A DNA stretch of 64,000 bases from Hydrogenophaga crocea (GTDB lineage Bacteria > Pseudomonadota > Gammaproteobacteria > Burkholderiales > Burkholderiaceae_C). The notes under the pieces were generated by a model that ran no database searches, was not told the origin of the DNA, and saw nothing but the letters and a program-made list of their open reading frames with translations. The stretch spans positions 3,596,001-3,660,000 of the forward strand of contig NZ_CP049989.1 in NCBI RefSeq assembly GCF_011388215.1. The letters run 5' to 3'. The position numbers and the translations under genes are program-made. Positions 48,992 through 57,381 of this stretch are shown here, piece by piece; the stretch's first letter is position 1; each line of letters starts with the position of its first letter.

Positions 48992-50584
48992 TCAGCCCTG
49001 GTTCATGTCCCAGGGAATCGCGCGGTTCTCGGGGTTGACGAGCCAGGCACGGATGTCGTTCTTGCGCAGCTTGCCGTTCACGGTCTTCATGAGCTCCGGC
49101 ACGAAGACCACATGCTTGGGCGTTTCGGGGCGGCTGAGTTTGCCGTCGCAGAACCGGATGACGTCTTCGGCGCCGAGATCCGCGAACTGCGCGCGGCGCA
49201 CCGCGACCGCCACCACCGCCTCGCCCCATTCGGGGTGGGGCACACCCACCACGGCCACGTCTTCCAGGCCCGGGTGTTCGCTGACCACGGCTTCCACCGT
49301 GCTCGGGAACACGTTCACCGCGCCCGTGATGATCATGAACTTCTGGCGGTCGAGCAGGAAGAGGTAGCCGCGCTCGTCCATCATGCCGATGTCGTTGGTG
49401 CGCAACCAGCCGTCGCCCGGCAGGGCTTCTGCGGTGGCCTCGGGCAGGTTGAGGTAGCCCTTCATCACGCTCTCGCCGCGCAGCCAGATCTCGCCCTTGG
49501 TGTTGGGGGGCAGCGGCTTGCCCTCGTCGTCGCGGATCGAGCATTCGTAGTGCAGGCCCACGCGGCCCACCGAGCGCAGCAGGCCGGGCTGTGAGGACAA
49601 GGCCAGCTGGTGGTCGGTTTCGGTCAGCACCGTGAGCCAGCCGCCGCTGGTCTCGGTCTGTCCGTAGGTCTGCATCATGGCCACGCCGAGCTTCTCGCGC
49701 GTTTCGCGGATGAGCTTGGGTGTGGCCGGCGACGAGCCGTACATGAGGCAGCGCAGCGAGCTCAGGTCGTAGCGGTTGTTCTGGATCTCGACCAGCACGC
49801 GCTGGATCATGGTGGGCACGATCAGGCTCGTGGTCACGCGAAAGCGCTCGATGTCGCGCAGGTAGGACACGATGTGAAAGCCGCCGTCGGGCACCACCGT
49901 GGTCATGCCGTTGCCCAGGCCGAACAGGTTCATGATCACCACGGCCCAGGCCGAAGCCGCGGGCATGTACCAGACGTCGTCGGGACTGAAGCCGAACGAG
50001 GCCAGGCAGTGCAGCACCACGTTGGACACGCCGACCTGCTTGATCATGACGCCCTTGGGAAAGCCCGTGGTGCCCGAGGTGTAGCTGTACAGCAGCAGAT
50101 CGTCGTCGGCGAGCGGCGGCCACTCGGCCTCGCCCTGCGCCTCGCGGATCAGCGTCTCGTAGTCGTGCGGATAGTCGTGCGGACCGTTGAAGCCGATGAG
50201 GCGGATGCCCAGCGCACGCACCTCGTCGAGGTGGTCGTTCACCAGGTTCTTGCAGCGTGCGTCCACCAGCAGCACGCGCGTGCTGCTGTCCTTGAGCACG
50301 TGGTGCATTTCGGGCCATGCGTAGAGCGTGTTCACGCCCACGCGCACCGCACCGATCTTGGCGCAGGCGAACAGGTGCTCGTAGACCTCGATGGTTTCCT
50401 GGCTCAGCACCGCCACGGTCTCACCCTTGCGAACGCCCATGTCCTGCAGAGCCCGGGCGAAGCGTTCCGAGCGCTGATGCATGTCGTGCCAGGTGGCGCT
50501 GCGCGGGCCGCACACGTAGGCGGCCTTGTTGGGGTAGTTGCGGGCGCAGCGCTGAAGCAGGTCACGGGGAAACAGGGTCTTCAT
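48992..50584 (-). CDS. AMP-forming acyl/aryl-CoA ligase
   Basis: This 530-residue ANL enzyme activates a carboxylic acid to its CoA thioester. It has the P-loop YSYTSGTTGFPKG (about 167-178), the A5 motif YGQTETSGG, the A7 GWLRTNDIGMMDERGYLFLLDR hinge region, and the catalytic Lys in VNGKLRKNDIR. Full length. It is preceded by operator copy 4. In the ipf pathway the equivalent ligase (IpfF) acts before the ring oxygenase; I infer the same order here. A medium-chain fatty acid substrate cannot be excluded from sequence. Confidence 0.92.
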   Translation of the reverse strand: MKTLFPRDLLQRCARNYPNKAAYVCGPRSATWHDMHQRSERFARALQDMGVRKGETVAVLSQETIEVYEHLFACAKIGAVRVGVNTLYAWPEMHHVLKDSSTRVLLVDARCKNLVNDHLDEVRALGIRLIGFNGPHDYPHDYETLIREAQGEAEWPPLADDDLLLYSYTSGTTGFPKGVMIKQVGVSNVVLHCLASFGFSPDDVWYMPAASAWAVVIMNLFGLGNGMTTVVPDGGFHIVSYLRDIERFRVTTSLIVPTMIQRVLVEIQNNRYDLSSLRCLMYGSSPATPKLIRETREKLGVAMMQTYGQTETSGGWLTVLTETDHQLALSSQPGLLRSVGRVGLHYECSIRDDEGKPLPPNTKGEIWLRGESVMKGYLNLPEATAEALPGDGWLRTNDIGMMDERGYLFLLDRQKFMIITGAVNVFPSTVEAVVSEHPGLEDVAVVGVPHPEWGEAVVAVAVRRAQFADLGAEDVIRFCDGKLSRPETPKHVVFVPELMKTVNGKLRKNDIRAWLVNPENRAIPWDMNQG

Positions 50585-50635
50585 ATCGGGCTCGTGGATT
50601 CGTTGCGGCGGCAGCGGCGTTGCGCTGTCTTTTTC

Positions 50636-50653
50636 CGTCCGACGGGTCGGACT
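50636..50653. promoter_or_regulatory. Island operator copy 4 (upstream of the CoA ligase)
   Basis: CGTCCGACGGGTCGGACT, the most symmetric copy (GTCCGAC and GTCGGAC arms). On the minus strand it follows directly after TATGAT, a good -10 box, so a bound repressor would cover the transcription start. Confidence 0.8.
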
Positions 50654-50725
50654 AAATCATAGTGGGTTTGGACCGGTCCCAGAACTTTGCCAGAGCAGAT
50701 CTCAGGGTAAGTACCGAGGTCGGGC

Positions 50726-51979
50726 TCAGACACCGGCGGCCAGCGTGGCCTTGAGCGGGATGCGCTCATCGGCCAGGGCCACCGGGTCGACGCGGGGCAG
50801 CGCACCCGCACCGAGCGCGCGGCGCACCAGCATGAAATCGGCCGGCCGGTTCACGGTGTCGGCCGCGATCAGGCGGTCGGCCTTCAGGTAGAAGACGCAG
50901 AACTGGCGCTGACCGGGGTCTCCGCGCAGCACGCAGCGGTCGTGGCCCTGCGACAGGCCGGCCTGCTGCAGCTTGAGCCCGTGCTGATCGGACCAGAACC
51001 AGGGCACGGCATGGTTGGGCTTGCGCTGGCCGCACACCCAGGCCGCGGCCGCGCGCGCTTGTTCCAGCGCGTTGGGCACCGATTCCAGCCGCACCGCGCG
51101 GTCATAGAGCGCACTGTGCTGCACGGTGCAGTCACCGGCCGCAACGATGTCGGGGTCGGCGGTCACCGAGCATTCGTCCACCACGACACCGTGTTCGTTG
51201 GCCAGACCGGCCGCGAGCGCCGCCTCGGTGTTGGGCAGCATGCCCACGCCCGCCACCACCAGATCGACCGTGAGCGCACTGCCATCGGCGAGCTCGAGCC
51301 GCTCGATGCGGCCGCCCGACACCACCACGCGCTGCACCGCGGCGCCGGTGCGGATGTCCACACCCGCGGCGCGGTGCACGCCGGCGATGAAGTCCGACAT
51401 GGCCTCGCCGGCCACGCGCGCCAGCAGGCGCGGCTGCACCTCGAGCAGGCAGACCTCGGCACCGAGGTCGCGCGCCGACGCGGCCACCTCCAGGCCCACA
51501 TAGCCCCCGCCGACCACGGCCAGCCGGCTGCCCGGGCGAAGGGCGGCGCGCAGCGCGTCCGCGTCGGCGCGCGTGCGCAGCGCAAAGAGGTTGGCGGGCG
51601 GGTGCTGCGGGTCCAGGCCTTCGCAGGCCCAGGGCCGCGCGCGGCCGCCGGTGCACAGCGCGAGCTTGGCGTAGGGCAGCGCCTCGCCGCCGTACAAGTG
51701 GGCGGTGCGGCGCTCCCGGTCGATCGCCTGCAGGCGCGTGCCGGGCCGCCAGGTGATGCGCGCGGCCTCGTAGGCCGATGCCTGGCGCAGCGCCAGCGCT
51801 TCAAGGTCGGCCTTGCCGCAGAGGTAGGCCTTGGACAGCGGCGGGCGCTGGTAGGGCAGGTCGGCTTCGTCGCCGAGCAGCACGATGGGGCCGCTCCAGC
51901 CCGCCTGGCGCGCGGCCAGGGCCAGTTCGCTGCCGGCGTGTCCGGCGCCGGCGATCACGAGATCGGTTGCGGAAGTCAT
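50726..51979 (-). CDS. NAD(P)H:ferredoxin reductase (FAD-dependent)
   Basis: This 417-residue flavoprotein belongs to the BphA4/putidaredoxin-reductase type. It has FAD-binding VIAGAGHAGSELALAARQ (about 8-25), LPYQRPPLSKAYL, the NAD-binding VVGGGYVGLEVAASAR (about 154-169), and the second FAD motif DPDIVAAGDCT. It should pass electrons from NAD(P)H to the [2Fe-2S] ferredoxin and so to the Rieske oxygenase. It is the last gene of the hydratase-SDR-esterase-thiolase operon, 30 bp after the SCPx thiolase. Confidence 0.92.
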   Translation of the reverse strand: MTSATDLVIAGAGHAGSELALAARQAGWSGPIVLLGDEADLPYQRPPLSKAYLCGKADLEALALRQASAYEAARITWRPGTRLQAIDRERRTAHLYGGEALPYAKLALCTGGRARPWACEGLDPQHPPANLFALRTRADADALRAALRPGSRLAVVGGGYVGLEVAASARDLGAEVCLLEVQPRLLARVAGEAMSDFIAGVHRAAGVDIRTGAAVQRVVVSGGRIERLELADGSALTVDLVVAGVGMLPNTEAALAAGLANEHGVVVDECSVTADPDIVAAGDCTVQHSALYDRAVRLESVPNALEQARAAAAWVCGQRKPNHAVPWFWSDQHGLKLQQAGLSQGHDRCVLRGDPGQRQFCVFYLKADRLIAADTVNRPADFMLVRRALGAGALPRVDPVALADERIPLKATLAAGV

Positions 51980-52009
51980 GGCAATGTCCGTCCAGGAGCA
52001 GGCGCGGGA

Positions 52010-53212
52010 TCAGGCGTCCCAGAGGCCGACGATGGAGACCGAGCAGACGTTCTGCGACGGCTGGCCGCCGAGGTTGTGCGTGAGGCCCAGCGAGGGCTGG
52101 GCGAGCTGGCGCTGTCCGGCGCGCCCGAGCAGTTGCAGGTAGATCTCGTAGAGCATGCGGATGCCGCTGGCGCCGATGGGGTGGCCGAAGCACTTGAGCC
52201 CGCCGTCGATCTGGCAAGGCACGCGGCCATCGGCGTCGAAGGCGCCATCGAGCACGTCGCGCACGCCCTGCCCGGGCTCGGACAGGCCGAGGTCCTCCAG
52301 GGTCACGAGTTCGGTGATGGAGAAGCAGTCGTGCACCTCGGTCAGGCTCAGCGCCTCGCGCGGGCGCTCGATGCCGGCTTCGGCGTACGCGCGCCGTGCG
52401 GCCACGCGCGTGGTGTGCAGGTAGCTGCCGTCCCAGTCGTTGCCTTGCATTTCCCACCCGTTGGAGGTCACGACCTGCAGCGCCTTGAACGCCACCAGGT
52501 CGCGTTTGCCGAGGCCGCGTGCGATGTCGGGCGTGGTCACGATCACCGCGGCCGCGCCGTCGGACACGCCGCAGCAATCGAACAGGCCCAGTGGCGCCGC
52601 GATGATGGGCGCGTTCAGGCACTGCGCTTCGGTGATCGGCTTGCGCAGGTGGGCCTTGGGGTTGAGCGCGCCGTTGGCGTGGCTCTTCACCGACACATGG
52701 GCCAGCGCGCGCTTGAGCAGCGCGGGCTCGATGCGGTGGCGATGGGCATAGGCGGTGGCCAGCTGCGCGAAGTTCGCCGGCGCCACCGCATTCGGATACC
52801 ACTGCGGGATGTAGGTGCCCACCGTGGCCATGGGAAGGCCGGCGTAGCCGGTGTCCTTGAGCTTTTCGACGCCGAGCGCGATCGCGATGTCGCAGGCGCC
52901 CGACGCGACGGCGTACACGGCGCCGCGCACGGCCTCCGAGCCGCCGGCGCAGAAATTCTCGACCCGCGTCACGCCGATGTCGGGCAGGCGCAGCGCGATG
53001 CCCATGGGCGTGCCGCCGCGGCCGGTGCCGACGTCGTCCATGTGGGTGGAGAACCAGGCCGCGTCGAGCTGCCCGGCCTCGATGCCGGCGTCGGCAAGCG
53101 CCTCGGCGCAGGCCTCCACCATGAGGTCTTCGGGGCTGGCGTCCCAGCGTTCACCGAACTCGCTGCAGCCCATGCCGAGGATGACGACCTTGTTCTTGAT
53201 GCCTGTGGCCAT
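52010..53212 (-). CDS. SCPx-type thiolase (side-chain thiolase/aldolase-like)
   Basis: This 400-residue thiolase-superfamily protein is of the sterol-carrier-protein-X / lipid-transfer group: VILGMGCSEFGERWDASPEDL, the reactive-Cys region VENFCAGGSEAVRG (Cys88), GGLKCFGHPIGASG and LTHNLGGQPSQNVCSV. Members paired with OB-fold (DUF35) proteins remove acyl side chains, for example Ltp2-ChsH2 in steroid breakdown and IpfD-IpfE in ibuprofen breakdown. Its neighbour upstream in the operon carries an OB-fold domain, so a two-protein complex is likely. Spacing to that gene is 11 bp. Confidence 0.9.
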   Translation of the reverse strand: MATGIKNKVVILGMGCSEFGERWDASPEDLMVEACAEALADAGIEAGQLDAAWFSTHMDDVGTGRGGTPMGIALRLPDIGVTRVENFCAGGSEAVRGAVYAVASGACDIAIALGVEKLKDTGYAGLPMATVGTYIPQWYPNAVAPANFAQLATAYAHRHRIEPALLKRALAHVSVKSHANGALNPKAHLRKPITEAQCLNAPIIAAPLGLFDCCGVSDGAAAVIVTTPDIARGLGKRDLVAFKALQVVTSNGWEMQGNDWDGSYLHTTRVAARRAYAEAGIERPREALSLTEVHDCFSITELVTLEDLGLSEPGQGVRDVLDGAFDADGRVPCQIDGGLKCFGHPIGASGIRMLYEIYLQLLGRAGQRQLAQPSLGLTHNLGGQPSQNVCSVSIVGLWDA

Positions 53213-53223
53213 GTGGGTGCTCC

Positions 53224-54687
53224 TCAAGTGGCGGACGCGGGGCCCCGCAGCGGGGTGGCTTTCCAGAAATAGCGCGTGAAGCCGCGGCGGTCGTCGCGGT
53301 CCTTGATGCGGAACACCAGCTCCATGGCCGTGCCCACCTCGACATCGCCGACCTCGAGATCGGTGAAGTCCATCAGCAGTCGGCCGCCGCCATCGAAGTC
53401 GATCTGGCCGTAGTGGTGCGGCGGCGCGGGGTGCCACGAGAGGTATTCGGCCGACCAGCTCGCGATGCGCGCACCACGGTCGGCGAGCGGGTACGGCTCC
53501 TGCGTGTCTTGCAGCCACTGCCCCGGCGCCAGCGAGAGCCGCCCCGGCGGGAACTGCACCTGGCCCGTGACGCGGCAGCGCCCGCCCACCAGCCCGAGCA
53601 GGGCCTGCCGGTGCCGCCAGGCCGTGCTGAGCGCGGTCTTGCGGTCCTGCTCGCCGCGCATGCCGCGCTCGAGCGCCAGCGTGCCTTTGAAGGCCAGGAA
53701 CTTGGTGTACTGGCGCTCTTCGACGCCGCGCGCGAGCCAGCCTGAAACGCCGCGCGCGGGCCGTGCGTGGCGCACGTGGTCGGTGACACGGAACACCAGC
53801 GCCTGCGCGCCGCTGCCGAACTGGGCGAGCAGGATCAGCTGGCCCGGCTGCGCGCGCTCCAGCGTGTGCGCGAGCATCAGCAGCGCATGCGGTGTGCCGG
53901 TGTCGCCCACGGTGTCGGCGAGGTTGTCGGCCAGCGCCGCCGCGCGCACGCCGCACCGTTGCGCGATCTGGCCGTCGAGCCGCGCGAAGGGCGTGGGAAA
54001 GATGAAGTGGTCCACGGCCGCGGCATCGACGCCTGCTTCGGCGAGCGCCTGCGCGACGGCCTGGGGCACGAGCCGGGCGATGCCTTCTTCACGCACCCAG
54101 CGCTCCTCCCAGTGGTAATCCACGGTTTCACCGGTGGCGCGGAAGTGGTCGACGAAGTCGACCGAGACCACGCCGCTGCCCAGCCATTGCGCCAGCACCG
54201 CGCCGCTGCCGACCACCAGCGCGGCCGCGCCGTCGCCCACCTCGAGCTCCTGTGCGCTGGCGGGGCGCGTGTGGCGCTGATCGGCGGCCAGCACCAGGGT
54301 GTCGCCCAGGCCGGCACGGGCGCGCGCCAGACCCTGGCACAGCGCGGAGAGGCCTGCGCGCGGCGTGCCGCCCAGGTCCAGGGCCTCGATGCCGTCGTCG
54401 AGCCGCAGCGCGCCGGCGGCAATGCCCGCGTTCAGGCGCTCGGCGAAAGGCAGGGTGTTCGAGGCCAGCAGCAGCGCGCGCAGGGCCTGCCGATCGGGCG
54501 CGGCGCCCAGGCAGTCGCGGGCGGCGGCCACGGCCATGGTCACGCTGTCTTCGTCCCAGTTGGCCAGCGAACGGGTGCCCGGGCGGCCGCGCAGTTGCGG
54601 CGCGTACCAGGCGTTGGCCTCGCCAACGGCCTGGCGCGACAGGCGCAGGCGCGGGATGTAGCCGCCATAGGCGGTGATGCCGATCAT
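53224..54687 (-). CDS. Thiolase-fold (HMG-CoA-synthase-like) protein fused to a DUF35 OB-fold domain
   Basis: The 487 residues combine a KAS III/HMG-CoA-synthase-like domain (about 1-335: MIGITAYGGYIPRLRLSR, NWDEDSVTMAVAAARDCL, VGDGAAALVVG, LADTVGDTGTPHALLML) with a C-terminal DUF35/ChsH2-like OB-fold (about 360-480: GRCRVTGQVQFPP, DFTDLEVGDVEVGTAMELVF). Where KAS III enzymes carry their nucleophilic Cys, this protein reads LGGTPRAGLSAL, so the condensing chemistry may be lost. Of the zinc-ribbon cysteines usual before the OB-fold only one is visible. It probably supplies the OB-fold partner for the adjacent SCPx thiolase. It overlaps the esterase gene by 4 bp. Confidence 0.82.
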   Translation of the reverse strand: MIGITAYGGYIPRLRLSRQAVGEANAWYAPQLRGRPGTRSLANWDEDSVTMAVAAARDCLGAAPDRQALRALLLASNTLPFAERLNAGIAAGALRLDDGIEALDLGGTPRAGLSALCQGLARARAGLGDTLVLAADQRHTRPASAQELEVGDGAAALVVGSGAVLAQWLGSGVVSVDFVDHFRATGETVDYHWEERWVREEGIARLVPQAVAQALAEAGVDAAAVDHFIFPTPFARLDGQIAQRCGVRAAALADNLADTVGDTGTPHALLMLAHTLERAQPGQLILLAQFGSGAQALVFRVTDHVRHARPARGVSGWLARGVEERQYTKFLAFKGTLALERGMRGEQDRKTALSTAWRHRQALLGLVGGRCRVTGQVQFPPGRLSLAPGQWLQDTQEPYPLADRGARIASWSAEYLSWHPAPPHHYGQIDFDGGGRLLMDFTDLEVGDVEVGTAMELVFRIKDRDDRRGFTRYFWKATPLRGPASAT

Positions 54688-55655
54688 GCAGGGGTCCTTT
54701 GGGTAACCGGCGTGCAGCCGAGGTGGCCGGCCAGGAAGGCGCCCGCCTCGCGCAGGGCGCGCGAGGCCTCGGGCAGCTCGGCCGGGAATTGTTGGAACAC
54801 ATGGACCATGCCGGGCCACACCTGGCATTCGGCCTGGCCGCCGGCCTCGCGCACGCGGCGCGCGAAGTCCACCGAGTCGCTGAGCAGGGTTTCGCGGTCG
54901 CCCACCTGCAGCAGCAGGGGCGGCAGGGTGCGCAAGGCCACCGGTGCCGCGCACAGCGGTGAGGCGCGCGGGTCGTCGGGGTCGCCCGCTTCGCCCAGGT
55001 AGTTGCGGGCCAGGGCACGCATCATGGGCCGCTGGTGCAAGGGGTCTTGTGCGGCGCGCGTGTCGTAGCTCTCGCCGCGCGCGCCCATGTCGGTCCAGGC
55101 GGACAGCGTCAGACCGGCCGCGGGCCGCGGCAGGCCCTGCGCGGGCAGGCTCAGGAGCAGGGCGAGCGCGAGGCCGCCGCCGGCCGAGTCACCGGCCACG
55201 GCCACCCGATCGCCCGCGAGGCCTTGGGCCTGCAGCCAGCGCATGGCGGTGCAGCCGTCGTCCAGCGGCACGGGCCAGCGGTGTTCGGGCGTCATGCGGT
55301 AGCCAATGCCCAGCACGCACGCGCCGCTGGCGGCCGACAGCGCGGCCATCAGTTCGCGGTGCGAGCGCGGGGAGCCGAGCTGGAAGCCGCCGCCGTGCAG
55401 GTAGGCAATGGCGCGGTCGGGGCGCGCGCCGGGCGCCGCGACCCATTCGCAAGGCACGCCGTCGGCATCCACCGCGTGCACCGCGGCCGGCACGTCGGCC
55501 GGGAACAGGGCGTCCCAGTCGGCCCGCATCTGGGCGATCGGCGTCTGCCGGTTCCAGCGACCGTAGGTGGCGCGGATGCGCGCCACCACCCGGTCCACCG
55601 CGTCGACCGCGTCGACCGCGCTTGCCGGGTCGCGGGCTTCGTGGGCTTCGCTCAT
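54684..55655 (-). CDS. Alpha/beta hydrolase, hormone-sensitive-lipase family
   Basis: This 323-residue esterase has the HSL oxyanion motif YLHGGGFQLGS (near residue 82), the nucleophile elbow GDSAGGGLAL (near 150), an Asp in LQVGDRETLLSDS and the catalytic His in PGMVHVFQQFP. It could release the free acid from an ester form of the island substrate or cleave a ring product. It overlaps both neighbours by ATGA. A short tandem of three Ala-Val-Asp codons near residue 15 is a local slippage repeat. Confidence 0.88.
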   Translation of the reverse strand: MSEAHEARDPASAVDAVDAVDRVVARIRATYGRWNRQTPIAQMRADWDALFPADVPAAVHAVDADGVPCEWVAAPGARPDRAIAYLHGGGFQLGSPRSHRELMAALSAASGACVLGIGYRMTPEHRWPVPLDDGCTAMRWLQAQGLAGDRVAVAGDSAGGGLALALLLSLPAQGLPRPAAGLTLSAWTDMGARGESYDTRAAQDPLHQRPMMRALARNYLGEAGDPDDPRASPLCAAPVALRTLPPLLLQVGDRETLLSDSVDFARRVREAGGQAECQVWPGMVHVFQQFPAELPEASRALREAGAFLAGHLGCTPVTQRTPA

Positions 55656-56401
55656 GCGCCGCACCCCATGCCACCCGACACGCCCAAGGCTTCGCCGGTG
55701 ATGAAGGCCGCGGCATCCGAGGCCAGGAACACCACCGCGGCCGCCACTTCGTCGGGCGTGCCCAGGCGACCAAGCAGCGTGGCGCCGGTCATGGCGTGCA
55801 AGAGCTTCTCGCCCTTGCTCGCCACCCCCCGCTGCACCATGGGCGTGTCGATCGGCCCGGGTGCGACGACGTTGGCGGTGATGCCGTGGTGGCCGTTTTC
55901 GCGCGCGATCGAGCGCGTGAACGCGATGACACCGCCCTTGGCCGCCGCGTACACCGCGCCGCCCCGCGAACCAAGGCGACCGGCCTCGGACGCGATGTTG
56001 ACGATGCGCCCATGGCGGGCGCTCTGCATGCCGGGCAGCACCGCGTGGGTGGTGTTGAGCACGCCCTCCAGATTCACCGCGAGCAGGTCGCGCCATTGCG
56101 GCGGCGCGGTCTGGGTGAAGAAGGCGTGCTGATCGGCGCCCGCCGCGTTCACGAGGATGTCGAACGGGCCGTGTGCCCGGACAACCTCTTGCACGCGATC
56201 GAATTGCGTCACGTCGAGGGCCACCGCTGTGGCGCCGCAGGTGGCGGCGCGTTCGCTGGCGCGCCCGCCATCGAGATCGGCCAGCACCACCTGCACGCCG
56301 GCGCGGGCGAACTGGCGCACGCAGGCCCAGCCGATGCCGCTCGCGCCGCCGGTGATCAGCGCACGGCGCACCGTGCCCGGTGTGTCGCAACGGCGGTCCA
56401 T
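55652..56401 (-). CDS. Short-chain dehydrogenase/reductase of the catabolic island
   Basis: The 249-residue classical SDR has LITGGASGIGWACVRQFA, an acidic DLDGG after the second strand (NAD preference), NAAGAD, the catalytic YAAAKGGVIAFTRS and the FITGEALGVSGGMG end. It may oxidise a dihydrodiol or a hydroxyacyl-CoA. It directly abuts the upstream hydratase gene and overlaps the esterase gene. Confidence 0.9.
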   Translation of the reverse strand: MDRRCDTPGTVRRALITGGASGIGWACVRQFARAGVQVVLADLDGGRASERAATCGATAVALDVTQFDRVQEVVRAHGPFDILVNAAGADQHAFFTQTAPPQWRDLLAVNLEGVLNTTHAVLPGMQSARHGRIVNIASEAGRLGSRGGAVYAAAKGGVIAFTRSIARENGHHGITANVVAPGPIDTPMVQRGVASKGEKLLHAMTGATLLGRLGTPDEVAAAVVFLASDAAAFITGEALGVSGGMGCGA

Positions 56402-57232
56402 TCAGCGGCCCTTGAACACCGGGGCGCGCTTGTCGATCACGGCAGACAGGCCTTCGCGTGCGTCGGCCGTGCCGGACAGCATGGCCTGGGTCTGGTTTTC
56501 GTCGGGCATCGCGGCTTCCACGCCGCGGCCCACGCCGCTCCACAGCAGCCGCTTGGTGTGCGCGAGCGCCGCGGGCGCGCCCTGCGCGAGCTGACGGGCC
56601 AGCGCCAGCGCCTCGGTCGCCAGTCGATCGTCGGGCACGACCCGTGTGACCAGCCCCATGGCCAGCGCTTCGGCGGCACCGATGACCGGGTTGAGCATGA
56701 GGATCTCCATGGCCTTGCGCAGGCCCACCAGCTGGGTGAGCGTGACCGACACGCCGGCGTCGGGCACCATGGCCACGCGCGTGGCGCCGGCCAGGAATTT
56801 CGCGCTGTCCGCGGCCACCACGAAGTCGGACGAGCACACCAGGCCCATGCCGCCACCGCCGGCCGCAAAGCCCTGCACAGCGCACACCACGGGCGGGTTC
56901 AGGCGCAGCAGCAGCGAGGCCACCGCCTGCAGCGTCGCGGTCACGACGCGGATGTAGTCGGGCAGCGACTCGCCCTTGGACAGAAAGGTGTGCACGTCGC
57001 CACCGGCGCAGAAGTTCTTGCCTTCGCCGGTGAGCAGCACCGCACGCACCCGGCCGTCGCCGTGCACCCGCATCAGCACGTCGTGCAGGGCCTGCAGCAG
57101 CGCGAGGTCCATGCCGTTGGCCGATTCGGGGCGGTTGAGGTGCACGTGCGCGACGGCGTCGCTGTCCAGGCTCAACAGGACGGGGCCCTGGGCGACCAGG
57201 GCTTCGCGGGAGGCGGGAATCGGAGTGCTCAT
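56402..57232 (-). CDS. Enoyl-CoA hydratase/isomerase (first gene of the island's main operon)
   Basis: This 276-residue crotonase-fold protein has the CoA oxyanion motifs GKNFCAGGDVHTFLSKG and AAGGGGMGLVCSSDFVVAADSA and the RAPVFKGR C-terminus. Instead of the usual second catalytic Glu it has Asp in VAMVPDAGVS, so activity may be isomerase- or hydrolase-like. It heads a six-gene operon running to the ferredoxin reductase. Its promoter carries the operator inside the spacer. Confidence 0.9.
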   Translation of the reverse strand: MSTPIPASREALVAQGPVLLSLDSDAVAHVHLNRPESANGMDLALLQALHDVLMRVHGDGRVRAVLLTGEGKNFCAGGDVHTFLSKGESLPDYIRVVTATLQAVASLLLRLNPPVVCAVQGFAAGGGGMGLVCSSDFVVAADSAKFLAGATRVAMVPDAGVSVTLTQLVGLRKAMEILMLNPVIGAAEALAMGLVTRVVPDDRLATEALALARQLAQGAPAALAHTKRLLWSGVGRGVEAAMPDENQTQAMLSGTADAREGLSAVIDKRAPVFKGR

Positions 57233-57318
57233 GGCAGGGCTGGTAGGGCGGGGCGGTTCGCGGCGCGCTGACCGCGGATTCGTTCGGACACCCTGGATGT
57301 TCCCGGGCTCTGCGTGCA

Positions 57319-57348
57319 ATAATAGTCCGACTGGTCGGTATATGTCAA
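57319..57348 (-). promoter_or_regulatory. Consensus sigma-70 promoter of the main catabolic operon
   Basis: On the minus strand: TTGACA (57348-57343), an 18-nt spacer, TATTAT (57324-57319). It is the best promoter in the window. The spacer is occupied by operator copy 5, so repressor binding would exclude RNA polymerase. It faces the hydratase gene at 57232. Confidence 0.8.
57324..57341. promoter_or_regulatory. Island operator copy 5 (hydratase / ferredoxin intergenic region)
   Basis: AGTCCGACTGGTCGGTAT, two differences from the consensus arms, lying between the -35 and -10 of the leftward promoter and 40 bp before the rightward ferredoxin gene, so it may govern both. Confidence 0.78.
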
Positions 57349-57381
57349 ACCCGGTCGAGAACCTCTTTTTCTGGAACGCCG

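Noticed and set aside
55590..55622. Tandem GTCGACCGC repeats as a regulatory or CRISPR-like repeat
   Set aside because: Three copies of 9 bp inside a coding frame that encode Ala-Val-Asp units; simple slippage, too short for anything else.
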